Under the pieces are notes generated by a model, which did not search any database, was not told where the DNA came from, and was given only the letters and a program-made list of their open reading frames with translations. This document shows, piece after piece, positions 1-9,497 of a stretch of 64,000 nucleotides of DNA. The stretch is from contig NZ_JAHBGD010000010.1 of assembly GCF_018390605.1 (NCBI RefSeq), forward strand, positions 26,354 through 90,353, in the 5' to 3' direction. Source of the DNA: Ancylobacter defluvii (GTDB lineage Bacteria > Pseudomonadota > Alphaproteobacteria > Rhizobiales > Xanthobacteraceae). A program made the translations under genes and the position numbers. Each line of letters begins with the position of its first letter. Within the stretch, counting starts at the first letter, position 1.

Positions 1-105
1 GGCGAGGGCCAGCGACAGGCCGGCAAGCCCGCCACCGGCGACGACGACATCGAAGCTGGCGCCGCTGGAACCGCTGATCCGGGCGCGTTCGGCTTGCTGC
101 GGCAT
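1..105 (-). CDS. UbiH/UbiF/COQ6-family FAD-dependent hydroxylase, N-terminal fragment
   Basis: Only the first 35 codons lie in the window; the gene continues beyond base 1. The start is the ATG at 105-103. Residues 18-35 (FDVVVAGGGLAGLSLALA) form the beta-strand and glycine-rich GxGxxG-like turn that binds the ADP part of FAD at the N-terminus of aromatic hydroxylases of the ubiquinone-biosynthesis type. The gene is divergent from tesB with an 83-base gap. UbiH-type hydroxylases act at the inner membrane on ubiquinone precursors. Which of the UbiH/F/I/L paralogues this is cannot be decided from the fragment, and another FAD monooxygenase is not excluded; the neighbourhood (tesB, glnK, amtB) is where Rhizobiales usually carry a ubiquinone hydroxylase. 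Confidence 0.6.
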   Translation of the reverse strand, partial: MPQQAERARISGSSGASFDVVVAGGGLAGLSLALA

Positions 106-188
106 GACGACCCTTCCCTCGTGGCACTGTACCGGAGCCCTCTTATGCCTTAGCTACTGAGCAAAGAACACCGTGCGGGAATGCGGAC

Positions 189-1082
189 ATGTCGCCCATC
201 GCCGAACTCGTCCAGCTGCTCGATCTCGACGTGCTGGAGGTCAACCTGTTCCGCGGCCACAACCCGCCGGAATCCTGGCCGTTCCGTACCCGGGTGTTCG
301 GCGGGCAGGTGCTGGCACAGGCGCTGGTGGCGGCGCAGCGCACGGTGGAGACGGCAACCGCCCACTCCATGCACGCCTATTTCATCCTCGCCGGCGACCC
401 GCAGATTCCCATCGTCTACCAGGTCGAGCGGGTCCGCGACGGCCGCAGCTTCGCCACCCGGCGGGTGGTGGCGGTACAGCATGGACGGCCGATCTTCATC
501 ATGTCGGTGTCTTTCCACATCGCCGAGGAAGGCCTCGACCACCAGATGGCGATGCCCGAGGGCGTGCCGCCGCCGGAAGAAGTTCCCTCGGCGCGCGACC
601 TGCCGCCGGAACTGCTGGATTCGCTGGCGCCCTCGGTGCGCAACTACTGGACGCGGCCACGGCCGGTGGAATTGCGGCCGGTGAACCTGATGCAGCGGCT
701 CGCCGCCGGCAATACCGCGCCGCCGACCGAGCCGCAGCAGAAGGTGTGGTTCCGCGCCGACGGCATGCTACCGGATGACCCGGCCTTGCATCGGGCGGTG
801 CTCGCCTACGCCTCCGACATGACGCTGCTGGAGACGACCACGGTGGTGCACGGCACCAGCGTGCTCGGCGACCGCATCCAGGCCGCCAGCCTCGACCATG
901 CGCTGTGGCTGCATCGTCCGCTCAAGGCCGACGACTGGTTGCTCTACGTGCAGGACAGCCCCAACGCCCATGGCGCGCGCGGCCTGGCGCGCGGGCTGAT
1001 CTATGACCGGGCCGGACGACTGGTCGCCTCGGTGGCGCAGGAAGGGCTGATCCGCCCGGTAGCGCCGCCGCCCGCGGCATAG
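189..1082 (+). CDS. tesB: acyl-CoA thioesterase II
   Basis: A 297-residue protein of the usual TesB length, which hydrolyses medium- and long-chain acyl-CoA to free acid and CoA in the cytoplasm. It has the two hot-dog domains of the family: an N-terminal half with FGGQVLAQAL (residues about 38-47) and a C-terminal half with the conserved SLDHALWLHRPLKADDWLLY stretch (about residues 234-253), which carries the Asp of the Asp-Thr-Gln active site. The ATG at 189 is chosen because the family alignment starts at once with the LVQLLDLDVLEVNLFRG segment; no strong ribosome site is visible before it. It is divergent from the UbiH-type gene and followed by a 305-base spacer before glnK, so it is probably transcribed alone. 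Confidence 0.93.
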   Translation: MSPIAELVQLLDLDVLEVNLFRGHNPPESWPFRTRVFGGQVLAQALVAAQRTVETATAHSMHAYFILAGDPQIPIVYQVERVRDGRSFATRRVVAVQHGRPIFIMSVSFHIAEEGLDHQMAMPEGVPPPEEVPSARDLPPELLDSLAPSVRNYWTRPRPVELRPVNLMQRLAAGNTAPPTEPQQKVWFRADGMLPDDPALHRAVLAYASDMTLLETTTVVHGTSVLGDRIQAASLDHALWLHRPLKADDWLLYVQDSPNAHGARGLARGLIYDRAGRLVASVAQEGLIRPVAPPPAA

Positions 1083-1238
1083 AGCACATTATTTAGGCAT
1101 GTTCTGCTTAAGATTCGTACCGGCCCGAAGCGCCCGAACCCGACAGATCAAGAATTAAGCAGCATCACAACCCTGCCATAATGTCGTTTGGCGCCCGAGC
1201 ATCGGCGCCACACGCTGTCCGGGTGGGTTGATTGCCCC

Positions 1239-1277
1239 GCAACGCATTGCCGTTGCACGGTTGGCACGCGACTTGAT
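1239..1277 (+). promoter_or_regulatory. sigma-54-type promoter of glnK-amtB with adjacent inverted repeat
   Basis: Within the 305-base gap between tesB and glnK there is no gene. Bases 1262-1277 read TGGCACGCGACTTGAT, which fits the RpoN pattern TGGCAC-N5-TTGC except that the -12 GC is GA. The GG and G/A pairs are 10 bases apart, as required. Directly upstream, 1239-1256 is an inverted repeat GCAACG-N6-CGTTGC. Nitrogen-controlled glnK-amtB operons are classically transcribed by sigma-54 with NtrC, so the position about 115 bases before the glnK start fits. The inverted repeat lies closer to the -24 element than NtrC enhancer sites usually do, so its role is unclear. A GGCGCC pair at 1190-1195 and 1204-1209 could form a short hairpin. 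Nothing else is recognised in 1083-1387. Confidence 0.5.
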
Positions 1278-1387
1278 TCCTAGGCGTCGGCTTGTCCTTG
1301 GGGTTGGGAAACCCGCCTGGCCGAGTCCGACATTAAAACGCCCGGGATCCGCGTGTTGCGATCCGGGGCCAAGCGGGGACAGGAACC

Positions 1388-1726
1388 ATGAAGATCGTCA
1401 TGGCTATCATCAAGCCTTTCAAGCTTGAGGAGGTCCGGGATGCGCTCACCGGTATCGGAGTGCACGGACTGACCGTTACGGAAGTCAAGGGATACGGCCG
1501 GCAGAAGGGCCATACCGAGATTTACCGCGGCGCCGAATACGCGGTGAGCTTCCTGCCGAAGCTCAAGATCGAGGTGGCAGTGGCCGCCGACCAGGTCGCC
1601 AAGGTGATCGACGCCATCTCCACCTCGGCCAAGACCGGTCAGATCGGCGACGGCAAGATCTTCGTCTACGCGATCGACCAGGCCGTGCGCATCCGCACCG
1701 GCGAGACCGACGCCGACGCCCTCTAA
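1388..1726 (+). CDS. glnK: nitrogen regulatory protein P-II (GlnK)
   Basis: A 112-residue P-II protein, the normal length. It senses 2-oxoglutarate, ATP/ADP and, through uridylylation, glutamine, and it controls AmtB and nitrogen regulators. The N-terminus MKIVMAIIKPFKLEEVRDAL, the T-loop with Tyr51 (the uridylylated residue, in GAEYAVSF) and the B-loop TGQIGDGKIFV are all intact. It is 51 bases upstream of amtB on the same strand, the conserved glnK-amtB arrangement in which GlnK plugs the AmtB channel after ammonium upshift. Pairing with amtB and the sigma-54-type promoter argues for GlnK rather than the glnA-linked GlnB. Confidence 0.95.
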   Translation: MKIVMAIIKPFKLEEVRDALTGIGVHGLTVTEVKGYGRQKGHTEIYRGAEYAVSFLPKLKIEVAVAADQVAKVIDAISTSAKTGQIGDGKIFVYAIDQAVRIRTGETDADAL

Positions 1727-1777
1727 GCCCGCGCCATTGATCCCGACATCGTACGTTTCCGACGGAGCACTCAACCC

Positions 1778-3142
1778 ATGACGATCAAGAACTGGATGCG
1801 CGCGGGACTTCCCGCGCTGGCGACGACGGCGCTGTTCGCCGCCGCCGCCCTGGCGCAGGACGCGCCGGCAACGGGCGCTGAAGCCACCGCCGAGGCCGCC
1901 GCCGCAGTCGCCACCGTGGACAAGGGCGACATCACCTGGATGATGGTCTCCACCATCCTCGTGCTGTTCATGACGGTCCCCGGCCTGGCCCTGTTCTATG
2001 GCGGCCTGGTGCGCGCCAAGAACATGCTGTCGGTGCTCATGCAGGTTACCGTCATCGCCGCGGTGATGATGCTGCTTTGGGTGTTCTACGGCTACTCACT
2101 CGCCTTCACCTCGGGCAATGCCTTCATCGGCGGCTTCGAGAAGGCCTTCCTCGCCGGCGTGACCACCGAGAGCCTCGCCGACACCTTCTCGGCCAATGTG
2201 AAGATCCCGGAATACGTCTTCATGGCGTTCCAGATGACCTTCTCGGCCATCACCCCGGCGCTGATCATCGGCGCCTTCGCCGAGCGCATGAAGTTCTCGG
2301 CCATCCTGCTGTTCTGCATCCTCTGGGTGACGCTGGTCTACTACCCGATCGCCCACATGGTGTGGTTCTCCGAGGGCTACCTGTTCGGCCTCGGCGCGCT
2401 CGACTTCGCCGGCGGCACCGTGGTGCACATCAATGCCGGTATCGCGGGCCTCGTCGGCTGCCTGCTGGTCGGCAAGCGCACCGGTTTCGGCAAGGAACTG
2501 ATGCCTCCCCACTCGCTGCCCTTCGCCATGGTCGGCGCCAGCGTCCTGTGGGTCGGCTGGTTCGGCTTCAACGCCGGCTCCAACCTCGAGGCCAATGCCG
2601 GCACCACGCTGGCGCTGGTGAACACCTTCGTCGCCACCGCCGGCGCCATTGTCGGCTGGTCGCTGATCGAATGGCTGGCCAAGGGCAAGCCCTCCATGCT
2701 CGGCGCCATCTCCGGCATGGTCGCCGGCCTCGTCGCCATCACCCCGGCCGCCGGCCTCTCCGGGCCGATCGGCGCCATCGTGCTCGGCTTCATCGCCTCG
2801 ATCGTCTGCTTCTTCTTCTGCACCACGGTGAAGAACGCGCTCGGCTATGACGACAGCCTCGACGTGTTCGGCGTCCACGGCATCGGCGGCATCGTCGGCG
2901 CCATCGGCACCGGCGTCGTCGTCGCTCCCGCGCTCGGCGGCCCCGGCATCGCCGACTACGCGATGGGCCACCAAGTGTGGGTGCAGATCCAGGCGGTCGC
3001 CATCACCATCGTGTGGGGCGGCGTGGTCTCTGCGATCCTCTACAAGATCGTCGACGTCATCGTCGGCCTGCGGCCGTCGGTGGAGAAGGAGCGCGAGGGT
3101 CTCGACATCGTCGAGCACGGCGAGCGCGCCTATCACAGCTGA
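1778..3142 (+). CDS. amtB: ammonium transporter AmtB
   Basis: A 454-residue Amt/MEP/Rh-family inner-membrane channel for ammonium uptake. The N-terminus (residues 1-27, ending near ALAQ) is a cleavable signal peptide, as in other AmtB proteins, followed by an Ala-rich linker and eleven predicted membrane spans. The conserved ALDFAGGTVVHINAG motif carries the Asp and the first of the twin pore histidines; FGVHGIGGIVG carries the second. GFNAGS is also intact. It follows glnK by 51 bases in one operon and ends 67 bases before a strong terminator, so the operon is glnK-amtB only. GlnK is its expected cytoplasmic inhibitor. Confidence 0.96.
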   Translation: MTIKNWMRAGLPALATTALFAAAALAQDAPATGAEATAEAAAAVATVDKGDITWMMVSTILVLFMTVPGLALFYGGLVRAKNMLSVLMQVTVIAAVMMLLWVFYGYSLAFTSGNAFIGGFEKAFLAGVTTESLADTFSANVKIPEYVFMAFQMTFSAITPALIIGAFAERMKFSAILLFCILWVTLVYYPIAHMVWFSEGYLFGLGALDFAGGTVVHINAGIAGLVGCLLVGKRTGFGKELMPPHSLPFAMVGASVLWVGWFGFNAGSNLEANAGTTLALVNTFVATAGAIVGWSLIEWLAKGKPSMLGAISGMVAGLVAITPAAGLSGPIGAIVLGFIASIVCFFFCTTVKNALGYDDSLDVFGVHGIGGIVGAIGTGVVVAPALGGPGIADYAMGHQVWVQIQAVAITIVWGGVVSAILYKIVDVIVGLRPSVEKEREGLDIVEHGERAYHS

Positions 3143-3209
3143 CCGGCACGCCGGTTCCGGCGCGGGGGTGCCTCGCCCGCGCCGCTTTCCCCAGCCTCGG
3201 CTGGCTCGC

Positions 3210-3240
3210 AACCCCGGCTTCGGCCGGGGTTTCTCGTTTT
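3210..3240 (+). terminator. Rho-independent terminator after glnK-amtB
   Basis: A perfect 9-bp stem AACCCCGGC/GCCGGGGTT closed by a TTCG tetraloop (3210-3231) and followed by TTCTCGTTTT. It closes the glnK-amtB operon. The rest of the 346-base gap 3143-3488 contains no gene that could be supported. Confidence 0.85.
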
Positions 3241-3488
3241 CGGGCCATGCGACATCGGCACCGAGGCTCCTGCAGTGGGTATCGCCCGTCGGCGACGATG
3301 CCGATCCGGCACGCATCACCGGGGCCGTATCCGTCATCCGAGACACCGGCATCACGCCCCGCGCCGCCGCATCACAGGCGGCGAATCGGCCTCGCCGCGG
3401 CCGATCGGCGCGATCGGTCGGCCGCCGCCCTGCTGTGGTCATGGTTAAGAGCGCCTTTACCCGCTGGCGCTATCTTGAATCGCTAACC

Positions 3489-4769
3489 ATGATGGACATG
3501 ACCCCCGTGCCCGCCTCGAAGTTCGACGTCACCGATGAACGCCCGCCGCTGCCGGAACCCTCCCGGCCGGATCCGGGACCGGCGGCGCGTTCGCCTTTCA
3601 TCCGCCTCGGCGAGCTGCTGGCCGACATCGAGCCGGGCAAGCCGCCGCTGAGCCTCGCGGTCGGGGAACCCCGCCACGCGCCGCCCTCCTTCGTCGGTGC
3701 GGTACTGGCCGCCCATCTCGACGGCTTCGGCCGCTACCCGGCCGGGAAGGGGCTGCCGGAGTTCCGCGCCGCCGCCGCCGCCTGGTGCGCACGCCGCTAT
3801 GCGCTGCCTCGCCCGCTCGATCCCGAGCGCGAGGTGCTGGTGCTGAACGGCTCGCGCGAAGGGCTGTTCCTGTCCGCCATCCTCGCCCGCCGCCTGGTCT
3901 CACCCGCCAAGGCGAGGGCCATCGCCGAAGCCGGCGGCCCGGCCATCCTGCTGCCCAACCCGTTCTACGCCGCCTATGGCGCCGGTGCCGAGGCGGCCGG
4001 TTGCGAGAGCGTATCGCTGCCGCTGCCCGCTTCCGGCGGCTGGCTGCCCGACCTCGACGCGCTGGATCCGCGCCTGCTCGCCCGCACCGTCGCGCTCTAT
4101 TTCGCCTCGCCGGCCAATCCGCAGGGCACCATCGCGCCGAAGGCCTATCTTCAACGGCTGGTGGCGATCGCCCGCGCCCACGAGATCCTCGTCTTCGCCG
4201 ACGAGTGCTATTCAGAGATCTGGCTCGGTGCCGAGCCGCCGACCGGCATTCTCGAAGTCGCCGGCCCCGACTATGCCGGGGTGGTGACGTTCAACTCGCT
4301 GTCGAAGCGCTCCAGCCTGCCAGGGCTGCGCTGCGGCTTCTGCGCCGGCGACGCCGGCTTCATGGCCGCCTTCGCCGATCTGCGCAATGTGGCGGCGCCG
4401 CAGGTGCCCGAGCCGCTGCAGCATGTCGGCATCGCCGCCCTCGCCGACGAGGCGCATGTCGAGGAAAGCCGCGCGCTCTATCGCGCCAAGTTCGACATTG
4501 CCGACCAGATTTTAGCCGGCCGCTTCGGCTATGAGCGGCCGGATGGCGGCTTCTTCCTGTGGCTCGACGTCGCCAGCATCGGCGGCGGCGAGGCGGCGGC
4601 GCGCAAACTCTGGCAACGCGAGGGGCTGCGCACCGTCCCCGGCGGCTATCTGTGCCGCTCGGAAGCCGACGGACGCAATCCGGGCGCGGATTATCTGCGC
4701 CTCGCACTGGTGCAGGACCTCGCCACCACGCGGGCGGCACTGCCGCGCGTGGTGGCCGGATTGAGCTGA
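3489..4769 (+). CDS. class I/II PLP-dependent aminotransferase (DapC-like)
   Basis: A 426-residue fold-type I aminotransferase. Visible landmarks are the substrate/cofactor segment ASPANPQGT, the Asp-Tyr pair in VFADECYSEIW (Asp pairs with the pyridine nitrogen) and the Schiff-base lysine in FNSLSKRSSLPGLRCGF. Homologues beside ftsK in Rhizobiales are usually annotated as succinyldiaminopimelate or generic aminotransferases, so a role in lysine/peptidoglycan precursor synthesis is plausible but not shown; lysA lies 5 kb downstream on the same strand. The frame is open well upstream, but the ATG at 3489 (MMDMTPVPAS) is the last sensible start before the conserved region; ATGs at 3492 and 3498 are alternatives. 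No strong ribosome site precedes any of them. The ftsK start follows 36 bases after the stop. Confidence 0.75.
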   Translation: MMDMTPVPASKFDVTDERPPLPEPSRPDPGPAARSPFIRLGELLADIEPGKPPLSLAVGEPRHAPPSFVGAVLAAHLDGFGRYPAGKGLPEFRAAAAAWCARRYALPRPLDPEREVLVLNGSREGLFLSAILARRLVSPAKARAIAEAGGPAILLPNPFYAAYGAGAEAAGCESVSLPLPASGGWLPDLDALDPRLLARTVALYFASPANPQGTIAPKAYLQRLVAIARAHEILVFADECYSEIWLGAEPPTGILEVAGPDYAGVVTFNSLSKRSSLPGLRCGFCAGDAGFMAAFADLRNVAAPQVPEPLQHVGIAALADEAHVEESRALYRAKFDIADQILAGRFGYERPDGGFFLWLDVASIGGGEAAARKLWQREGLRTVPGGYLCRSEADGRNPGADYLRLALVQDLATTRAALPRVVAGLS

Positions 4770-4805
4770 GCCGGGCCCTTGGGTGGCAAGCGGGATCGAG
4801 GCGGG

Positions 4806-7451
4806 ATGATGGGCGGGCAGACACAGTCGACGGGCCGGACGCCGCGGACGCGGCAGGGACAGCCTCGCGCCGCCAGCCCCGACGCCGCGCCGCCGCGCCC
4901 GGCCCAGAGGTCGCGGGCCGGCGCCTCGGTGCGCGGCCGCGGCGCCCGCCGCCGGCTGCTGCCCGAGGAAGTGCGCAACGTGCTGCACCGGCGCGCCGCC
5001 GAGCTCGGCGGCCTCGTCCTCGTCGGCCTGTGCGGCCTGATGCTGGCGGCGCTGGCGAGCTGGTCCGCCAACGACCCCAGCCTGTCGCGCTCCAGCGCCG
5101 CCGAGCCGCACAATTTGCTCGGCGTGCCCGGCGCGGTGGTCGCCGACCTGATGATGCAGCTGTTCGGCGTCGCCTGCCTCGCGGTGGTGCTGCCGGTCGG
5201 CGTGTGGGGCTGGCGGCTGCTGACGCATCGCCCGCCGCACCGGATGCGGGCGCGGATCATCGCCCTCGCCGCCGGCACCGCCTTCGCGGCCGGATTCGCC
5301 GCCTGCCTGCCGCGCTTCGGCACCTGGCCGCTGCCGAGTGGCCTCGGCGGCGTGCTCGGCGAGGCGATGCTGATCCTGCCCTCGCTCATCCGCTCCGGCT
5401 GGCTGACCTCCTTCGACTACGCGGTCGCCGGGGCCCTGTGCCTGTTCGGCGCGGTGATGACCCTGCCCCTCGCCTTCGGCGTCGGCCTGAAGCGCCAGGA
5501 AACCGCGGCGGAGGACGACGACGCCGGTGCCTTCGAGGATGACGAGCCGGCCCGCTTCGGGCTGCTGTCCATGGGCGCCCTCGCCCATTGGTGGCTGACG
5601 CTGAAGGCCTGGATCCTGCCCGGGCGCACCGCCTATCCGCGCCGCCGTCGCGGCATGATGGCGCGCCTCGGCTCGCTTTTCGGCATCGAGGACGAGGATG
5701 AGCTGATGCCGCGCGGGCTGCGCCGCGAGCCGAACTTCCGCGGCGAGGACGATGAAGATGCCGGCGGATGGGATGCCGACGAACGCGACGAGGCCGGCTT
5801 TCTCGATGCGCCGGATGACGACCTGCCGCCGGCGCACCCGGTGCCGGAGAAGACCCGCACCGGCCGCCGGCCGCCGCTGCGCTCGATCCGCGGCGGCCGC
5901 GCCGAGCGTGACGAGGAGCGGCTGCGCTATGCGCATCCCGGCCTCGACCTGCTCAGCCCGCCGCCGGCTCGCCTGGGCCCGGCGCTCGACGACGAGGCGC
6001 TGGAGCAGAACGCCCGCGATCTCGAAAGCGTGCTCGACGATTTCGGCGTACGCGGCGCCATCGTCAATGCCCGCCCCGGCCCGGTGGTCACGCTCTACGA
6101 ACTGGAGCCGGCACCCGGCATCAAGTCCAGCCGCGTCATCGGCCTCGCCGACGACATCGCCCGCTCGATGAGCGCGGTCTCCGCCCGCGTGGCGGTGATC
6201 CCCGGCAAGAACGCCATCGGCATCGAGCTGCCCAATCCCAAGCGCGAGAAGGTGCTGCTGCGCGAGATCATCGCCGCCAAGGACTTTGGCGAGGCGGCGC
6301 ACAAACTGGCTTTGGCGCTCGGCAAGACCATCGGCGGCGAGCCGGTGATCGTCGACCTCGCCCGCATGCCGCATCTTCTGGTCGCAGGGACCACCGGCTC
6401 CGGCAAGTCGGTCGCCATCAACACCATGATCATGTCGCTGCTCTACCGGCACCGGCCGGACCAGTGCCGGCTGATCCTCATCGACCCGAAGATGCTGGAG
6501 CTCTCCGTCTATGACGGCATCCCGCATTTGCTCTCCCCCGTCGTCACCGACCCGAAGAAGGCGGTGGTCGCCCTGAAATGGGCGGTGCGCGAGATGGAGG
6601 AGCGCTACCGCAAGATGTCGAAGGTCGGGGTGCGCAACATTGACGGCTTCAATGCCCGCATCCTCGAGGCGCAGGCCAAGGGCGAGCAGATCGTGCGCAC
6701 GGTGCAGACCGGCTTCGACCGCGAGACCGGTGAGGCGATCTATGAGCGCGAGGAGATGGACCTCACGCCGCTGCCCTATATCGTCATCGTCGTCGACGAG
6801 ATGGCCGACCTGATGATGGTGGCCGGCAAGGACATCGAGGGCGCCATCCAGCGCCTCGCCCAGATGGCCCGCGCCGCCGGCATCCACCTGATCATGGCGA
6901 CCCAGCGCCCCTCGGTCGACGTGATCACCGGCACCATCAAGGCCAACTTCCCCACCCGCATCTCCTTCCAGGTAACCTCGAAGATCGACTCGCGGACCAT
7001 CCTCGGCGAGATGGGCGCCGAGCAGCTGCTCGGCCAGGGCGACATGCTGTACATGGCCGGCGGCGGGCGGATCTCGCGCGTGCACGGCCCCTTCGTTTCC
7101 GACCAGGAGGTCGAGCGCGTCGTCGAACACCTGAAGACGCAGGGCCAGCCGGATTACCTCGACGCCGTCACCACCGACGAGGACGAGGGAGAAATCGGCG
7201 AGGAAGGCGCGGTGTTCGACAAGGGCGCGATGGGTGGCGGCGAGGGCGGCGGCCTCTACGAGCAGGCGGTGGCGGTGGTGATGCGCGACCGCAAGGCCTC
7301 GACCAGCTACATCCAGCGCCGGCTGCAGATCGGCTACAACCGCGCCGCCTCGATCATGGAGCGCATGGAGAATGAAGGTCTCGTCTCCGCCGCCAACCAT
7401 GCCGGCAAGCGCGAGATCCTGGTGGAACCCGACGACGCGCGCGCCGGTTGA
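4806..7451 (+). CDS. ftsK: DNA translocase FtsK
   Basis: An 881-residue septal DNA translocase that pumps chromosome termini toward dif and couples segregation to division. N-terminal membrane spans lie roughly between residues 65 and 230, followed by an acidic, Arg-rich linker (to about 390). The RecA-like motor has a Walker A motif GTTGSGKS near residue 530 and a Walker B motif [13 protein letters not shown] near 660. The C-terminal winged-helix gamma domain (about residues 815-880, with [22 protein letters not shown]) reads KOPS sequences. The ATG at 4806 is preferred because GAGGCGG lies just before it; a TTG at 4779 would add nine residues. It follows the aminotransferase and precedes lolA, the standard Rhizobiales order. 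Confidence 0.95.
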   Translation: MMGGQTQSTGRTPRTRQGQPRAASPDAAPPRPAQRSRAGASVRGRGARRRLLPEEVRNVLHRRAAELGGLVLVGLCGLMLAALASWSANDPSLSRSSAAEPHNLLGVPGAVVADLMMQLFGVACLAVVLPVGVWGWRLLTHRPPHRMRARIIALAAGTAFAAGFAACLPRFGTWPLPSGLGGVLGEAMLILPSLIRSGWLTSFDYAVAGALCLFGAVMTLPLAFGVGLKRQETAAEDDDAGAFEDDEPARFGLLSMGALAHWWLTLKAWILPGRTAYPRRRRGMMARLGSLFGIEDEDELMPRGLRREPNFRGEDDEDAGGWDADERDEAGFLDAPDDDLPPAHPVPEKTRTGRRPPLRSIRGGRAERDEERLRYAHPGLDLLSPPPARLGPALDDEALEQNARDLESVLDDFGVRGAIVNARPGPVVTLYELEPAPGIKSSRVIGLADDIARSMSAVSARVAVIPGKNAIGIELPNPKREKVLLREIIAAKDFGEAAHKLALALGKTIGGEPVIVDLARMPHLLVAGTTGSGKSVAINTMIMSLLYRHRPDQCRLILIDPKMLELSVYDGIPHLLSPVVTDPKKAVVALKWAVREMEERYRKMSKVGVRNIDGFNARILEAQAKGEQIVRTVQTGFDRETGEAIYEREEMDLTPLPYIVIVVDEMADLMMVAGKDIEGAIQRLAQMARAAGIHLIMATQRPSVDVITGTIKANFPTRISFQVTSKIDSRTILGEMGAEQLLGQGDMLYMAGGGRISRVHGPFVSDQEVERVVEHLKTQGQPDYLDAVTTDEDEGEIGEEGAVFDKGAMGGGEGGGLYEQAVAVVMRDRKASTSYIQRRLQIGYNRAASIMERMENEGLVSAANHAGKREILVEPDDARAG

Positions 7452-7548
7452 CGCAGCGGCGGCGGCGCAGCCTTATCCTCGCCACAGCGAACGCCTACCG
7501 CCTAGACGCACGACCCGACGCCCCGCCCGCGCCCGACGAGAGTGCCCA

Positions 7549-8229
7549 ATGCGCCCGATCCTGTCTGCCTCCCTCTGCATCGCTCTCGCCCTGCTCGCCG
7601 CCCCGGCGCTCGCGCAGCAGCCGAACGGCGTGCCGCTGCCGCCCTCGGTGCAGGGCGACACGCCGGACGCGGCACCGGTGCAGGTGGCCGCCGCCGCGGG
7701 CCAGCGCGCCGCGCAGCAGACGGTCCAGCGCATCAACACCTATTTCAACAGCTTCAAGAACATGACCGGCAACTTCGTGCAGGTCGACCCGGACGGCACC
7801 CGCCGGCAGGGACAGTTCTATATCCTGAAGCCCGGCCGCGTGCTGTTCGAATACGATCCGCCGAGCCGGATCGAGCTGGTCGCCGACGGCCGCTCGGTGG
7901 CGGTGCGCGACAAGAAGCTGAAGACGCAGGACATCACCCCGCTCTCGGCCACCCCGCTGCGCTTCCTGCTGTCGGAGAATTTCGATCTGGCGCGCAACGC
8001 CAACGTCACCGGCGTCTACCAGGACGACGTGTTCGCCACCGTGGTGCTGGAAGAGAAGCAGCCCATGGTCGGCACCTACCGGCTGATGATCATGTTCGAC
8101 GCCAAGACCATGCAGCTCAAGCAGTGGACGGTCACCGACCCGCAGGGCTTCGACACCACGGTGGCGGTCTCCAACCTCGACACCTCCGAGCGCCCGGACC
8201 CGATGCTGTTCGTCATCAACCGGAATTGA
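7549..8229 (+). CDS. lolA: outer-membrane lipoprotein carrier protein LolA
   Basis: A 226-residue periplasmic chaperone that carries lipoproteins from LolCDE to the outer membrane. Residues 1-23 (MRPILSASLCIALALLAAPALAQ) are a clear signal peptide. The mature part contains the LolA barrel pattern: NMTGNFVQVDPDGTRRQGQF, PGRVLFEYDPPSRIELVADG, then LKTQDITPLSATPLRFLL. The frame is open back to 7372 inside ftsK, but the ATG at 7549 gives the signal peptide immediately and has GAGAG upstream. It sits 97 bases after ftsK, the conserved ftsK-lolA-xth order. Confidence 0.92.
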   Translation: MRPILSASLCIALALLAAPALAQQPNGVPLPPSVQGDTPDAAPVQVAAAAGQRAAQQTVQRINTYFNSFKNMTGNFVQVDPDGTRRQGQFYILKPGRVLFEYDPPSRIELVADGRSVAVRDKKLKTQDITPLSATPLRFLLSENFDLARNANVTGVYQDDVFATVVLEEKQPMVGTYRLMIMFDAKTMQLKQWTVTDPQGFDTTVAVSNLDTSERPDPMLFVINRN

Positions 8230-8310
8230 CGCCGGCAAATCGGGCGGTTCAACTTCCCGACGACATGCTTTAGGGTCCGGCACCTTATCGATCTCGAGGT
8301 GCCCTCCCCC

Positions 8311-9129
8311 GTGCCGCTCTCCATCGCCACCTGGAACATCAATTCGGTGCGCCTGCGCATCGAACTCGTCGCCCGTCTCGCCGCCGAACTCCAGCCGGAC
8401 GTCATCTGCCTGCAGGAGACCAAGACCCCGGACGACCGCTTCCCGCTGAAGGACGCGGCGCGGTTCGGCTATCCGCATGCGGCGATCCATGGTCAGAAGG
8501 GCTATCACGGCGTCGCCATCCTCTCGAAGCGGCCGTTCGAGAGCGTCAGCCGGCAGGGTTTCTGCGACATGGGCGACGCCCGGCACATCAGCGTGGTGCT
8601 GGGCGAGGAGGCCGGGCTCGCCGCGCCGCTGACCGTGCACAATTTCTACATCCCTGCCGGCGGCGACATTCCCGACCCCGAGCTCAACCCCAAGTTCAAG
8701 CACAAGCTCGCCTTCCTCGACGAGGCGACCCAATGGGAAACGCTGCACCCGACCGCGCCGGGCGCCCGCTCGGTGCTGGTGGGCGATCTCAACATCGCGC
8801 CGCTGGAAACCGATGTGTGGAGCCACAAGCAGCTGCTCGACGTGGTGAGCCACACGCCGATCGAAGTGGAGCGGTTCGGCCGGTTGCAGGCGGCGGGCGG
8901 CTGGGTCGACGTGATGCGCAATTTCGTGCCGCCGGAGGAGAAGCTCTACACGTGGTGGAGCTACCGCGCCGCCGATTGGGCGGCCTCCAACCGCGGCCGC
9001 CGGCTCGACCATGTGTGGGCGAGCCCGGCGCTGGCGCCGACCGCCACCGCCATGACCGTGCTGCGCGACGCCCGCGGCTGGGAGCGGCCATCCGACCATA
9101 TCCCGGTGATGGTGACCTTCGACGCCTGA
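8311..9129 (+). CDS. xthA: exodeoxyribonuclease III
   Basis: A 272-residue AP endonuclease/3'-5' exonuclease of base-excision repair. All endonuclease/exonuclease/phosphatase motifs are present in order: ATWNINSVRLR (metal site), DVICLQETK (catalytic Glu), LVGDLNIAP (Asp and Asn), RRLDHVWAS and WERPSDHIPVM (the final Asp-His). I chose the GTG at 8311 because GAGGTG at 8296-8301 is well spaced for it; the GTG at 8299 overlaps that same sequence and has no ribosome site of its own. It is 81 bases after lolA and precedes the lptM-lysA pair. Confidence 0.92.
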   Translation: MPLSIATWNINSVRLRIELVARLAAELQPDVICLQETKTPDDRFPLKDAARFGYPHAAIHGQKGYHGVAILSKRPFESVSRQGFCDMGDARHISVVLGEEAGLAAPLTVHNFYIPAGGDIPDPELNPKFKHKLAFLDEATQWETLHPTAPGARSVLVGDLNIAPLETDVWSHKQLLDVVSHTPIEVERFGRLQAAGGWVDVMRNFVPPEEKLYTWWSYRAADWAASNRGRRLDHVWASPALAPTATAMTVLRDARGWERPSDHIPVMVTFDA

Positions 9130-9224
9130 GGCGTAACGCCCTACAAAGGCATGGCCTTCGCCGGTCTCGCCTTTCGCCGATTCGCCGTTATAGTGCGCTC
9201 GCCCACTTCGTCCGAGGAAGCTCC

Positions 9225-9449
9225 GTGCCCCGCCCGAACCGACTGCCGCCGCTGCCTGCCGCGCTCCGCCTCCTCCCCGCCTTGCTCGCGCTCGGCGGCG
9301 CGCTCGCTGTTGCCGGCTGCGGCGTCAAGGGTCCGCTGGAGCCGCCGCCGGGTACCGCGCTCGGCACCCCCGGCCCGGACGGCAAGATGCCGAAGGACAC
9401 CGGCCCGGTGAAACCGAACAAGCCCTTCTTCCTCGACGGCCTTCTCTAA
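9225..9449 (+). CDS. lptM: small LptM/YifL-type lipoprotein
   Basis: A 74-residue lipoprotein starting at GTG 9225 with GAGGAAG four bases upstream. After an Arg-containing start comes a hydrophobic segment ending in the lipobox LAVAGC, then GVKGPLEPP and a Pro-rich tail ending KPFFLDGLL. The CG.KGPL..P signature after the lipobox is that of the YifL family, renamed LptM, which assists maturation of the LPS translocon LptD-LptE in E. coli. It lies 48 bases before lysA, the linkage typical of this family. The role of alphaproteobacterial members is inferred by homology. Confidence 0.8.
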   Translation: MPRPNRLPPLPAALRLLPALLALGGALAVAGCGVKGPLEPPPGTALGTPGPDGKMPKDTGPVKPNKPFFLDGLL

Positions 9450-9497
9450 TAAACGGGCTTCTCCGGCCTTCCGGCTTCGCCAAACTTCAGGCTCGCC

